64,000 nucleotides of DNA, from contig NZ_VOEJ01000001.1 of NCBI RefSeq assembly GCF_007846085.1, positions 248,001 through 312,000 of the forward strand, given 5' to 3'. Each line of letters begins with the position of its first letter. The stretch's first letter is position 1. This document shows, in pieces, positions 7,661 through 17,050 of the stretch. The position numbers and the translations under genes are program-made. The notes under the pieces are model-generated. The model was not told the DNA's origin and ran no database searches. It saw nothing but the letters and a program-made list of their open reading frames with translations. The DNA comes from Mucilaginibacter pallidiroseus (GTDB lineage Bacteria > Bacteroidota > Bacteroidia > Sphingobacteriales > Sphingobacteriaceae).

Positions 7661-10021
7661 TTACATTATTTTAATTTGCTCCTGCGTAAAGCGTGAAATC
7701 AATTGATTAAATATCATGCTTTTGAATGCCGGCTCTATGTAAATGCTTTCTATCCAAACGGTAATTTTTAATTCAACGGCGTCGGCCGCTACTGAATTAA
7801 TGAGTACTTCGGCCTGCATATTTTTAACGGTATGCTCTGCCTTGTCTACCTCCTCCTGTATCAGCTTAGAAACTGCGTTTAAATCTGCAGCAATATTTAC
7901 CTTAAACAGAATTTCCGATTTAATATAGGCAGAGTTCAGCGTCCAGTTAGTAAGGCGGTTTGACAGCAGATCGCCATTGGGAATAATAACTTGCGACCCT
8001 TGCTGCGTAAGCATTTTGCTCGAGCGGATGCCAATATCCTGGATCTTTCCCTTTTTATCAGCCAGTTCAATATAGTCGCCAATTTCGAAGGGCTTCTCAA
8101 ATATCAGGATAATGCCCGACACAAAATTATTTACGATGTTTTGCATCCCCAAGCCAATACCAACACTCAGGGCACCCAAAACCACTGTCAACTTATCAAG
8201 CGGTATACCCGACGCTAAAACCGCCAGCAACACGCCAACTATAGTAATCACCAACCTTATCAGCGTAAGCTTCGAGCTTTTGTGTTCCACATGGTTGCTG
8301 AACGTAACTGATTTTTCGCCAAACAATACGCCAATATGCTTTTGCAAAATGTTTGACACATAAACTATCACCGAAAAGAATAGGATGTTGCTTAGCGTAA
8401 AGCTCACCTTGCCAAAAGTGCGGGGCTTAACCAACACCTGCTGTACAAAAGCAAATACACCACCTGCTATGCTCAGGTTAATAAAAAACACCAGTACCCA
8501 TAAAATTATTGCCAATACAGCAAGTGCCTTTTTGAATGATGCACGCGTTTTGGCAACATCTAACCGGGCAAACAGGCCGCCCCTGCACGAGCTGACTTTT
8601 ATTTGCAATTCAAGCGCATCGCTAAGTATTTGTATGAACACGGCTAAACCAATAATTTGTGTAAGCCCAATGGTTGCCGTAAGCGTGTAGACCTTTGCCA
8701 GCGTGATGCGGCCAAAAGCGTTCAACAAAACAGCCAGCAAATTAAGTATCATGTAAATGATAAGAATAGGCTTAACCAGTTTTTTGGAGATGTTGATTTC
8801 CTTTAGCCGCTGGTAAAATTTAAAACCAACGTATAACGAGCCTATATTTATTGCCATTAATAACACCCTTAAAAACACGGCATCATGTACGGTGGCGGTA
8901 ACAAACATAATTACCATGTACATGCCCACAATTACCAGCCAGTGCCGCATGTCTTTTGATGGTATTCGCTTCCAGAAATGCGCGCTTAGCACAAGCAGCA
9001 AGGCAAACTCAACCAATTCAATATACAGCGAGGGCGAGTCGGGCTCAAACAGTGGGGTAAGGTTTAATATGAATATAAGGGCCGGTAAAATGGGCAGGTG
9101 AGATATGTACTTAAGGTCTATCTCACCGATCTGTTGCCTCAGATCAGGCTTTTGTGCCCGCCTGTAGTTTATATTTATCCATAAAAAAAAGACGCCGCCC
9201 AACAGGATAAGTAGCACGCGGTTATCCCAGGTAGAATTAATAAAGTAACCTAATATTTTATTTTGCCCAATGTAGGTCGACTTAAGCATTGCACCAATGT
9301 TATCGTCGTTCTTTTCCGTAGGTGCCGACCATATATAAGGCGACTCTTTACGAAAAGCGCTTTTGCCGGATGTCTGCATCCTGTCCGTTATGCTGGCTTG
9401 CAGGTCGGCCGTTTTAAGATAAGTTTCAGAAACATCGGCAAGTAAACGGCTTACAGTGTCGAGATTAGCAGTAGTGAGTTGGCCCGCTGCCTGCAGGCGT
9501 TGCTTTATATCTATCAATTGCTTGGTATAAAGCGTGCGTGCTGTAGTATCATTTTTACCAACATTTAACAGCGAATCATTACTTAACTCAACCACCTGGT
9601 TGGACATGGTTTGCAAATCGTTACTAAACTTTGATAGTGTTTTTTGCAACGCAGTAAGCCGCTCTTGCGAGTTGTTTAGTATTAAATTATAGCTGATGAG
9701 TGTTTTAGGGTCAATTATTTTGCCCCGCACACCAAGATCGGTTTGTATGGGGGCAACGTTATTTTTGATATCAACTATTTCGCTTCGTACCTTTTCTGCA
9801 GCGTAGCCCTTTTTATTTGCTGCATTTATTTGCGTTACAACTCCCTGGGCTTTTTGTAATTTAAAAAGCAGGGTATCTGGTATGCTCGTCCCGGAGTCGG
9901 TTTTTAAACCAACTGTTGTTTGCGCAAAGGCATTATTGTAGCCAATGCTCGCAAAGCTTATTGCGAGCAAAATTAAAAATGAATATTTGATGCGTTTTAG
10001 TTTGGTTTTATTATGGATCAT
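7661..10021 (-). CDS. Large mechanosensitive channel, MscS/MscK type
   Basis: About 786 residues from the chosen start. A signal peptide (about 30 residues, ending NAFAQ) is followed by about 220 residues of helical, probably coiled-coil periplasmic domain. A series of around ten hydrophobic helices comes next, then the MscS core: GIGLGMQNIVNNFVSG corresponds to the pore helix TM3, and FEKPFEIGDYIEL with VIIPNGDLLSN are the conserved beta-domain segments. This architecture is that of MscK/MscM-size channels that gate on membrane tension during osmotic downshock. Upstream in-frame alternatives are TTG at 10060 and ATG at 10042. I prefer ATG at 10021 because it gives a compact basic n-region (MIHNKTKLKR). 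It is followed by a TlpA-like gene 10 bp downstream. Confidence 0.85.
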   Translation of the reverse strand: MIHNKTKLKRIKYSFLILLAISFASIGYNNAFAQTTVGLKTDSGTSIPDTLLFKLQKAQGVVTQINAANKKGYAAEKVRSEIVDIKNNVAPIQTDLGVRGKIIDPKTLISYNLILNNSQERLTALQKTLSKFSNDLQTMSNQVVELSNDSLLNVGKNDTTARTLYTKQLIDIKQRLQAAGQLTTANLDTVSRLLADVSETYLKTADLQASITDRMQTSGKSAFRKESPYIWSAPTEKNDDNIGAMLKSTYIGQNKILGYFINSTWDNRVLLILLGGVFFLWININYRRAQKPDLRQQIGEIDLKYISHLPILPALIFILNLTPLFEPDSPSLYIELVEFALLLVLSAHFWKRIPSKDMRHWLVIVGMYMVIMFVTATVHDAVFLRVLLMAINIGSLYVGFKFYQRLKEINISKKLVKPILIIYMILNLLAVLLNAFGRITLAKVYTLTATIGLTQIIGLAVFIQILSDALELQIKVSSCRGGLFARLDVAKTRASFKKALAVLAIILWVLVFFINLSIAGGVFAFVQQVLVKPRTFGKVSFTLSNILFFSVIVYVSNILQKHIGVLFGEKSVTFSNHVEHKSSKLTLIRLVITIVGVLLAVLASGIPLDKLTVVLGALSVGIGLGMQNIVNNFVSGIILIFEKPFEIGDYIELADKKGKIQDIGIRSSKMLTQQGSQVIIPNGDLLSNRLTNWTLNSAYIKSEILFKVNIAADLNAVSKLIQEEVDKAEHTVKNMQAEVLINSVAADAVELKITVWIESIYIEPAFKSMIFNQLISRFTQEQIKIM

Positions 10022-10131
10022 TAAAAGCGTATTTGGTGCCATGCTGCAAGCAGCAGGCAACGTTAACTATTAATAAAACCCGGTTACACCTATTTGTTTT
10101 ACGATTTTGAATATGATATATGATCCGCCAT

Positions 10132-10164
10132 AAAAAAAGGCGCGTCATACTTAGTGTCGCGCCT
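10132..10164 (-). terminator. Rho-independent terminator of the SnoaL-like gene
   Basis: Read on the minus strand: a 7-bp GC-rich stem AGGCGCG/CGCGCCT with a 13-base loop, followed by a run of seven T. It lies 27 bp past the stop codon at 10191. Confidence 0.75.
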
Positions 10165-10190
10165 GTCTGTTAACCAATAACTAAAGCCAG

Positions 10191-10625
10191 TTATTTGTTA
10201 TCTTTTTTAATTAGGGAAAACCAATCCTCGAGATGCCAGGTATGCGTAAGCTTCCCATCTTTCAGGTAATGAAACTCGTGAAGGGCCACAGATACTTTTT
10301 TACCGCTTGGCGGGATGCCCAATATTTCTGCATTGTGCGTGAAATTAATTACGGCCCTCACGCCGGCCCGCTCGTGGCTGCCAAATATTTCGTGGATTTC
10401 GATCTCTACATCAGGGCATTGCATTATAAAGTAATTGATGATATCCTTAAGCCCTTGCGGCCCTTGCGCCTGGCCCGGGCCAAGGGGAATGTCTTGCCAA
10501 TCGGATGTTACAACATCGTCCAATAGGTTGGGCTTTTTAAGTTTCCAGGCGCTGTAAAAGGTAATTATGGAATCTATTTCCTGTTGGGTAAGGGGCTTTA
10601 AACCAGTATTATTCGGTAGTTTCAT
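10191..10625 (-). CDS. SnoaL-like (NTF2-fold) protein
   Basis: A 144-residue cytoplasmic protein without a signal peptide. The pattern TFYSAWK..DDVV, then DVEIEIHEIFG, GIPPSGKKVS and a closing FHYLKDGKLTHTWHLEDWF is that of the SnoaL-like polyketide cyclase/ester cyclase group of the NTF2 fold. In this group GIPPSGK and HxWxxxD are the usual landmarks. Most bacterial members have no assigned substrate, and no polyketide genes are near, so no reaction is proposed. It is monocistronic, with its own terminator downstream. Confidence 0.8.
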   Translation of the reverse strand: MKLPNNTGLKPLTQQEIDSIITFYSAWKLKKPNLLDDVVTSDWQDIPLGPGQAQGPQGLKDIINYFIMQCPDVEIEIHEIFGSHERAGVRAVINFTHNAEILGIPPSGKKVSVALHEFHYLKDGKLTHTWHLEDWFSLIKKDNK

Positions 10626-10713
10626 TTTGTCGATATTTTAAACGACAAATGTATTGCGACAGGGGAGTGCCGAGATGGTAAGTATTTCCTGAAAAATGGT
10701 AACTATTTAAGTA

Positions 10714-11112
10714 TTATTCTTCGAGTTCTATCTTTTTAACTTCTTTTTCAGCTTTCTCTGCTTCGGCTTTTTCCAATTTTAGTCCTTGCCTTAGCAAACC
10801 AAAAAGCGTCATGTAAAAATTTGCGATCCAAACAACGGAGAACCCCGCTATGATGTATCCGCGCCAATCGGGCATTAAAAGCTTGTAGCCGGTTAGTATT
10901 ATAAAAGCCAGGGTCACATAGTGGCTAAAGCAATACTCGCAGGTAAACAGGTAAAAGAATTTGCGTTCGGCAATAGTCTTTGCTTCTTTGCAACGTTTGC
11001 CGCAGTATTGCCTTGGCTCTCTAAAAACCTCTTCGTGTGTAACGGTCCAGGCAATGCAGGCAACGGGTAAAGCAAGCAGGAAAAGCCAGTCAATTTGTTG
11101 AGTGAGTGACAT
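10714..11112 (-). CDS. Small membrane protein with paired cysteine motifs, unknown function
   Basis: About 132 residues from the chosen ATG (MSLTQQIDW); an upstream in-frame ATG at 11142 would add ten residues. Three hydrophobic segments are visible (LFLLALPVACIAWTV, VTLAFIILTGYKLL and YIIAGFSVVWIANFYMTLFG). Between the first two is a soluble stretch with YCGKRCKEAK and FTCEYCFSHY, a C-x3-C and C-x2-C pair that could bind a metal or form a disulfide. The C-terminal 25 residues are a Glu/Lys-rich tail. I do not recognise the family. It is divergent from the GH78 gene. Confidence 0.7.
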   Translation of the reverse strand: MSLTQQIDWLFLLALPVACIAWTVTHEEVFREPRQYCGKRCKEAKTIAERKFFYLFTCEYCFSHYVTLAFIILTGYKLLMPDWRGYIIAGFSVVWIANFYMTLFGLLRQGLKLEKAEAEKAEKEVKKIELEE

Positions 11113-11289
11113 ACGCTTGTGTAAACATTGGTAGTAATGCATTGTTTGTTAAGCGTTGCGGATAAATAATTGGATTTATACACGCAACCTGAATGAGCTT
11201 TATAATTTACTTTTTCTCCCATCATTATGCCTTAAGGCTTATATTGCAGATTAATATTCGGCTTCTATTTCCAGCATACAACATCTACA

Positions 11290-13995
11290 ATGCGTTTTAC
11301 TTGTTTTAACCAAAACCGCTTAGCCTTCGCCATTACCCTAATTGCGTCGGTGCTTTTCACCGGTAATATTGCCAGTGCCCAGACAGGGGCAACACTCCTA
11401 AAATGTGAGCATCTCAACTCGCCTATGGGCGTAGATGAAATGCACCCACGCCTTTCCTGGCAAATGAATGATCGCCACCAGGGCGCTGCGCAAACGGCAT
11501 ATGCCATCATCGTATCGAAGGACTCGATGCAATTTAGTAGTGGGCCGGCAGTTGTATGGAACTCTGGGAGGGTCAGGTCGTCTGCCAGCCTGGTAAACTA
11601 CAGCGGTAAAGCGCTTGAGCCGTTCACCCGTTATTACTGGAAGGTACGGACTTGGGATAATAAGGGCGCGTTATTGACCGATAGCAAAACCGCCTGGTTC
11701 GAAACAGGCATGATGGATATGGGCAACTGGACAGGAGCCTGGATAAGTGATGGTGGCAGCATAGCCAAATTACAGGCGCCTTATTTTCGTAAAAAGTTCA
11801 ATGCAGGCAAGAAGATCCGATCTGCCCGAGCTTATATTGCAGTAGCTGGGTTATATGAACTATTTATAAACGGACATAAAATAGGCAACCACCGGCTCGA
11901 CCCTATGTATACCCGGTTTGATAGGCGTAATTTATATGTGACCTATGATGTTACTAATCAACTTCAAAATGGCGATAATGCCATTGGCGTGGTATTAGGC
12001 AACGGTTGGTATAACCACCAGTCGCTTGCAGTGTGGAACTTTGACCGAGCGCCCTGGCGGCAAAGGCCCACATTTTGCCTGGATCTGAAGATAACTTACG
12101 AGGATGGTACCAGCCAAACAATATATACTGACGAAAGCTGGAAAACGCACAGCGGCCCAATTGTATTTAACAGCATTTATACCGGCGAACATTACGATAG
12201 CCGCCAGGAAATACCTGGCTGGAACACGGCTAACTTCGATGATAGTAAGTGGAACGGCACAAGTTTTCGTGCTGCACCATCAAAAAAGATAGTGAGCCAG
12301 GTAATGGTGCCAATACGTAATGTAGAAGAGATTGCCCCAAAATCTGTAGTTAAATTCAGCGATAGCAATTATGTAGTTGATTTGGGCCGTAACATAGCAG
12401 GCGTAACCAAGGTACGATTAAACGGCGATAGCGGAACCGTTGTGCGCCTAACCCATGGCGAAAGATTATTTACGAAAGATCCTGCAAAAAAAGGGCACGT
12501 AGATATGTCGAACATTGATGTGTATTACCGCCCTAAAGACAATACCGACCCTTACCAAACCGATGTTGTGATACTAAACGGTAAATGCCCAGTTGAGTTT
12601 ATGCCGAGTTTTAATTACAAGGGTTTTCAATATGTAGAGGTGCGTAGCAATAAACCTATCAAGTTTGAAAAAGAGGACATTAAAGGTTACTTCATGCACA
12701 GCGATGTGGATCAGGTCGGCAGGTTAAGCTCGTCGAACCCTTTGGTAGATAACCTGTGGCGGGCTACAAACGCCTCTTATCTGTCAAACTTAATGGGCTA
12801 CCCTACAGATTGCCCCCAACGGGAAAAAAATGGATGGACAGGCGACGGCCATTTTGCTGTTGAAACGGGTTTGTTCAACTTTGATGGTATAAGCGTTTAC
12901 GAAAAGTGGCTGGCCGACCACCGCGACGAGCAGCAGCCAAATGGTGTATTGCCGGATATTATACCAACGGGCGGTTGGGGTTACGGCGATGCCAACGGTA
13001 CCGACTGGACAAGCACCGTTGCCATCATCCCATGGAACTTGTACATGTTTTACGGTGATAGCAAAGCGCTGAAAGATAATTACAGCAACATAAAAGCCTA
13101 TGTAAATTACGTAAACAAGATTAGCCCTACAGGCCTTACAACCTTTGGCCGCGGCGATTGGGTGCCGGTTAAAACAAGCTCATCATTAGAATACACCTCT
13201 TCTATATATTTTTATGTTGACGCCAACATCCTTGCAAAAGCAGCAAAGCTATTCGGCAACAAAAAAGATGAATTGTATTATTCGCAGCTGGCTTCCAAAA
13301 TTAAAAAGGCTATCAATTACAAGTACTTTGATAAAGCTGCCATAAATTATGACAAAGGCACGCAAACCGAAATGAGTATGGCGCTGCTTTGGAACATTGT
13401 ACCCGATCAGTATCGCCTGAAATTAGCAGAAAACCTGGCTAAGCGTGTAGCGCAGGATAATATGCATATTGATGTTGGTGTATTGGGAGCGAAGGCTATC
13501 CTGAACGCCCTGAGCGAAAATGGACAGGCCGAAACTGCTTACAAACTGGCATCTCAAGACACTTATCCTTCATGGGGCTGGTGGATTGTAAATGGTGCTA
13601 CCACACTTTATGAAAACTGGGATATCGATGCCGCGCGCGATATATCATTAAACCACATGATGTTCGGGGAAATTGGCGGCTGGTTCTTTAAAGGCCTTGG
13701 CGGCATAAAAGCCGATGAGCGGCAGCCCGGTTTCAAAAATATCCTGCTTAAACCAAACTTTGTATCCGGCTTAGATTTCTTTAACTCCAACCATGTTGGC
13801 CCTTACGGCCCCATCACATCATCATGGAGGCGTGTTAATGGTAAGGTTATGTATGATGTGGTTGTGCCTGCAAACTCAAGCGCTGATGTAAGCTTTCCGA
13901 CGGGTACAAAAAAAGTAATACTATCGGGCAAAAATATCACAGCCGCAAAAGCGTATCATGTGTTGGCAGGATCATATCGTTTTGAGATAGAATAG
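11290..13995 (+). CDS. GH78 alpha-L-rhamnosidase, secreted
   Basis: A 901-residue enzyme with a signal peptide ending ASAQ near residue 31. The order is typical: an N-terminal Ig-like domain (ATLLKCEHLNSPMGVDEMHPRLSW), beta-sandwich domains including the ARAYIAVAGLYELFING and GNGWYNH segments, then an alpha/alpha barrel. The barrel starts near 480, with the catalytic acid region DCPQREKNGWTGD at 507-519, the ENWD segment in the second half and a C-terminal beta domain. GH78 enzymes remove terminal alpha-L-rhamnose from rhamnogalacturonan, arabinogalactan or flavonoid glycosides. It is a single gene, convergent with the GH43-type gene across a bidirectional terminator, and both could act on plant cell wall glycans. 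Confidence 0.9.
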   Translation: MRFTCFNQNRLAFAITLIASVLFTGNIASAQTGATLLKCEHLNSPMGVDEMHPRLSWQMNDRHQGAAQTAYAIIVSKDSMQFSSGPAVVWNSGRVRSSASLVNYSGKALEPFTRYYWKVRTWDNKGALLTDSKTAWFETGMMDMGNWTGAWISDGGSIAKLQAPYFRKKFNAGKKIRSARAYIAVAGLYELFINGHKIGNHRLDPMYTRFDRRNLYVTYDVTNQLQNGDNAIGVVLGNGWYNHQSLAVWNFDRAPWRQRPTFCLDLKITYEDGTSQTIYTDESWKTHSGPIVFNSIYTGEHYDSRQEIPGWNTANFDDSKWNGTSFRAAPSKKIVSQVMVPIRNVEEIAPKSVVKFSDSNYVVDLGRNIAGVTKVRLNGDSGTVVRLTHGERLFTKDPAKKGHVDMSNIDVYYRPKDNTDPYQTDVVILNGKCPVEFMPSFNYKGFQYVEVRSNKPIKFEKEDIKGYFMHSDVDQVGRLSSSNPLVDNLWRATNASYLSNLMGYPTDCPQREKNGWTGDGHFAVETGLFNFDGISVYEKWLADHRDEQQPNGVLPDIIPTGGWGYGDANGTDWTSTVAIIPWNLYMFYGDSKALKDNYSNIKAYVNYVNKISPTGLTTFGRGDWVPVKTSSSLEYTSSIYFYVDANILAKAAKLFGNKKDELYYSQLASKIKKAINYKYFDKAAINYDKGTQTEMSMALLWNIVPDQYRLKLAENLAKRVAQDNMHIDVGVLGAKAILNALSENGQAETAYKLASQDTYPSWGWWIVNGATTLYENWDIDAARDISLNHMMFGEIGGWFFKGLGGIKADERQPGFKNILLKPNFVSGLDFFNSNHVGPYGPITSSWRRVNGKVMYDVVVPANSSADVSFPTGTKKVILSGKNITAAKAYHVLAGSYRFEIE

Positions 13996-14013
13996 ATAGA
14001 CCCTGACTATATT

Positions 14014-14048
14014 AAAATGGCACCGCTTTCTTAAGCGGTGCCATTTTT
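14014..14048. terminator. Bidirectional terminator between GH78 and GH43-type genes
   Basis: A perfect 12-bp stem ATGGCACCGCTT/AAGCGGTGCCAT with loop TCTT is extended by flanking A and T runs on both sides. It serves the convergent gene ends at 13995 (+) and 14056 (-). Confidence 0.85.
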
Positions 14049-14055
14049 GTAACCT

Positions 14056-15594
14056 TCATTTACCGGCGGTTATAAATGTCTCAAATTTCAAAGCCTGCCC
14101 TTTTTCGATGATAAAAGGCTTATCATTTCCTGCACTTTTTGCAGATACACCACCTTTAAAATTCGTCAGCTCACTTGCTTCAACACCGTATTGGCCTTTT
14201 GTGCTTGCCGTGCTCAATACCAGCGCATATTGCCTGCCTTTAACCAATCTTAAATTAGGATTGATCATTACATTTTTAGGTGACCAGCCAATGTTGTTTT
14301 CTGGAAAGGCTTTGTTGTAACGCGATTTTCCTATGGGTAAACCATTATCATCAGCGGCATAAATGCTTATTTCAAGGTTTCCGTCGGGGTTATTGTTTTT
14401 AAATACGGTAATACTTGCCTTGCTGAGTTTGCCTGTGCGGCTTGCGGTAAATGATTGTGAACGTTTCGTTGTAGAATTGATATCGCCTATCCAATTAAAG
14501 TTTTCGGTGCCGGTTGTATTGTCAATGCCCGGTTTAGCAAAGGGGGTTAAAGCTTTAGGTTTGGCGTAGGTTTCCCCGCATACAAGCGGATTAATGGAGC
14601 CATCAGCGGCAAAGGTTAGCGGTGCCCAATAATAGTTTGCAAGCGCTTCGTTTTTGGCCGCGTTGTTCCATAGGTCGCTGCCATAAAGGTAAACGGTTTC
14701 TGAATCGATTTTGATGGTTGACACAAACGACGGTTGCCCGCCGCAAGAGTTATCGCTTATCTTTTTACCCTCGCTCCATGGCCCAAGCGGAGATTTTGCT
14801 GTGCGATAGGAGCTACCCGTACCAGAGCAGTAACCGCAGTTTGGGTCGGAGTATACTACGTAGTAAATGCCGTTCCGCTTAAACATGCCGGGCGCTTCGG
14901 TTTTTCCGTTGGTAACGGCTTTCACATGTTCGCCTGTGCCTGTTAGGTAATCGGCGCTTAGTTTTTCAATAACTATGGTTCCTTCCGTACGCCAATCTGT
15001 GTAGGCGAGGTATGCTGTGCCGTCATCATCAATAAAAGTATCATGGTCGCCATTATTAAGCCCCGCTGCCGGCATCGTGCTGTTTACAGCCAATTTTGGC
15101 TCAGCAACTTCAGCAAAGGGCCCAACGGGACTGCTGCTCGTAAATACGCGGTAGCCAACTACATTGTCGTATACGTTTATCCAAAGCACGTACTTTTTTG
15201 TTTTGCTATTATAAACCACATGCGGGCGAAAGCATCCGTAAGTTTTGCCATCACAATGTGATTGCCAAACGTCGGTCTTTGCATTGAAAAGGTAACCGCG
15301 GTCTGTCCACGTAGAAAGGTCTTTAGAAGAGTAAACTTTGAAGCCACAAAAGGGTGCGCCTTTATTGCCCCATTGAAAGCCGCAATCGTAACTGGTACCA
15401 TAAAGATAGTATGTGCCGTTAAAGTGTGCTATTTCACCATCGTGCGCATCTATTGCATCGCCGGTGGTACTAAATCTTGTTACCTGTTTGCCATTTTTGT
15501 CAAAGTTTTTGATCTGTGCGGATGCCGGATCAGATAACGTAACAATTAAAAATAAAGTTAAAAATTGAGCAATTTGTCGGGATAATGTTTTCAT
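14056..15594 (-). CDS. GH43-type five-bladed propeller glycosidase with C-terminal beta-sandwich domain
   Basis: About 512 residues with a signal peptide (ends near PASAQ). Residues about 30-340 form a GH43-like propeller: AIDAHDGEIAHFNGTYYLYG, GCFRPHVVYN, FIDDDGTAYLAYTDWR and EAPGMFKRNGIYYVVYSDP, the last resembling the region with the catalytic acid Glu. The pattern is closest to the subfamilies that include exo-beta-1,3-galactanases, but I cannot fix the subfamily. The last 150 residues form a separate domain (QSFTASRTGKLSKASITVF onward) resembling secreted beta-sandwich or carbohydrate-binding modules. The first in-frame start is TTG at 15600; ATG at 15594 is preferred. It is monocistronic between two hairpin terminators. 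Confidence 0.78.
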   Translation of the reverse strand: MKTLSRQIAQFLTLFLIVTLSDPASAQIKNFDKNGKQVTRFSTTGDAIDAHDGEIAHFNGTYYLYGTSYDCGFQWGNKGAPFCGFKVYSSKDLSTWTDRGYLFNAKTDVWQSHCDGKTYGCFRPHVVYNSKTKKYVLWINVYDNVVGYRVFTSSSPVGPFAEVAEPKLAVNSTMPAAGLNNGDHDTFIDDDGTAYLAYTDWRTEGTIVIEKLSADYLTGTGEHVKAVTNGKTEAPGMFKRNGIYYVVYSDPNCGYCSGTGSSYRTAKSPLGPWSEGKKISDNSCGGQPSFVSTIKIDSETVYLYGSDLWNNAAKNEALANYYWAPLTFAADGSINPLVCGETYAKPKALTPFAKPGIDNTTGTENFNWIGDINSTTKRSQSFTASRTGKLSKASITVFKNNNPDGNLEISIYAADDNGLPIGKSRYNKAFPENNIGWSPKNVMINPNLRLVKGRQYALVLSTASTKGQYGVEASELTNFKGGVSAKSAGNDKPFIIEKGQALKFETFITAGK

Positions 15595-15652
15595 AGGCAA
15601 ATTAGTGATTGCCTAATATCTGTAAAAGCACCGGCTTTTAAAGCCTTAAAAT

Positions 15653-15691
15653 AAAAAAGAGGAATTGGACAATCGCCAATTCCTCTTTTTT
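15653..15691. terminator. Strong hairpin terminator after the haloperoxidase gene
   Basis: A 16-bp stem (AAAAAAGAGGAATTGG paired with CCAATTCCTCTTTTTT) with a 7-base loop. Read on the minus strand it ends the FG-GAP/haloperoxidase transcript 15 bp after its stop and insulates the GH43-type gene downstream. Confidence 0.85.
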
Positions 15692-15706
15692 ATTTTAAAA
15701 TTGTCC

Positions 15707-17050
15707 CTACTTTATAAAGGGCCTAATTCCTGCTTTTTTAACTTTAGCTAAAATACCATTGGCAACGCTTTTACCTTGTTCGTTGCCTTGCTCAATACTA
15801 TCCATGTAATGTATGCCACCATAAAAGCGAGACATTGATGCCTCTGCAGCCGCCTGCCTGAAAGATTTAAAATCACGCTGACTGCTCCCAAATGGAATCT
15901 CGGTATTATCTGTGTAGGCAAAGTTATCGCCAAGTAAATAGGTCAGCAATTCTGCCGACGCGTTTGATATCACGGCGTGCCCGCTGGTGTATTCAGGGAA
16001 GGGCGGCGTTTGTAAAACAGGTTGCCATTTTATATCCATATAGCGGTTTATGAAAGTTTCGGGGCGTATACGGTTGCTCGCAAATTTCTCTTCCCAGCAG
16101 CTTATAAACGCATCCATTATGGTTGCGCCCTCCAATGTTAGTACCACTACAGATTCATCGAACCCAAGGTTGGCCTGCTTTGTAACCAAACCGGCAACGT
16201 GCATCCAGTGGCCACCCGGGCTTATTTTCTTATATCCGATGGCCATGTGCCCCGATGTGGTTACAGCAAAAGGGTTACAATCCCAAAAAAGGGCCATATC
16301 TGTCTGTTCGGGCGTTAAGTGTTTCGAAGCGTTGTAAACATCTTTTACCAAACTATAAAATGCAGAGGTACTATCTTTACTAAATTTGGTCAACGGCTTA
16401 GGTTTATACTGTTGTGCCGAATCGATGATCATTGTCCGTACCGTTTTCCAATTCGGCTCAAGGGCTTCCATGTACGCAGGCGGGGTAGGGTACCATTTAC
16501 CGTCTTCCTTAGATGGGGTATAACGTTTTAATGCACTTATTTGGCTGTAATGATCGGTTTTCGATAGGACAACTATCGCTGTAGATGCCTCCTCAGCAAC
16601 TTTTACCGAATTTTTGATCAGATTTTTTTCAACGCCGGTTTTTTCCAACAACTGCACAAAAGCATCCTCGTCATCCTTAAGCATATAACCTGATGGCAAA
16701 AGCTGTTTTGATGTCTCAAGTATGCTGTAGTATGCAGCTATTTTGTAATCATACTTAATATCGGCTACATTAAACTTTACTGGTTTGTAGCTTGCCACAA
16801 GTGTGTTCAACGCGGGCACATTCTTGTTATTGGCTGCAACAATATTGTATGCGCCCAACATAGCATAGGCATAGTATCTCCCGGCTACAGGCGGCCCAAC
16901 AACATCATGCACCATAACCATAGTAACCGCGTTTACTGCATGGTCGGGCTCAAGGTAATCAGGATAGGCGGGTGCCGGTGCTTTTTGTGCCACTGCAATT
17001 TGTGAGGTACACAGCAACAGCATACTAAAGTATTTAAACTTCATTTTCAT
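15707..17050 (-). CDS. Vanadium-dependent haloperoxidase / PAP2-type enzyme, secreted
   Basis: A 447-residue protein with a signal peptide (ends near VAQK). The C-terminal third has the PAP2/vanadium haloperoxidase anion-binding motifs: K-x6-R-P as Lys322...Arg329-Pro330; TSGH at 355-358, where the family usually has PSGH; and SRFYGGIH at 407-414, giving the catalytic His414. Family members either bind vanadate and oxidise halides with hydrogen peroxide or hydrolyse phosphate esters; the sequence does not decide which. Its ATG overlaps the stop of the FG-GAP gene by 4 bp, so translation is probably coupled. Homologues beside FG-GAP and SusCD genes are, to my knowledge, common in Bacteroidota, but the role is unproven. 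Confidence 0.85.
   Translation of the reverse strand: MKMKFKYFSMLLLCTSQIAVAQKAPAPAYPDYLEPDHAVNAVTMVMVHDVVGPPVAGRYYAYAMLGAYNIVAANNKNVPALNTLVASYKPVKFNVADIKYDYKIAAYYSILETSKQLLPSGYMLKDDEDAFVQLLEKTGVEKNLIKNSVKVAEEASTAIVVLSKTDHYSQISALKRYTPSKEDGKWYPTPPAYMEALEPNWKTVRTMIIDSAQQYKPKPLTKFSKDSTSAFYSLVKDVYNASKHLTPEQTDMALFWDCNPFAVTTSGHMAIGYKKISPGGHWMHVAGLVTKQANLGFDESVVVLTLEGATIMDAFISCWEEKFASNRIRPETFINRYMDIKWQPVLQTPPFPEYTSGHAVISNASAELLTYLLGDNFAYTDNTEIPFGSSQRDFKSFRQAAAEASMSRFYGGIHYMDSIEQGNEQGKSVANGILAKVKKAGIRPFIK

Noticed and set aside
7661-10060. Longer start for the mechanosensitive channel at TTG 10060
   Set aside because: ATG at 10021 gives a compact basic n-region and a clear signal peptide; the extra 13 residues add nothing signal-like.
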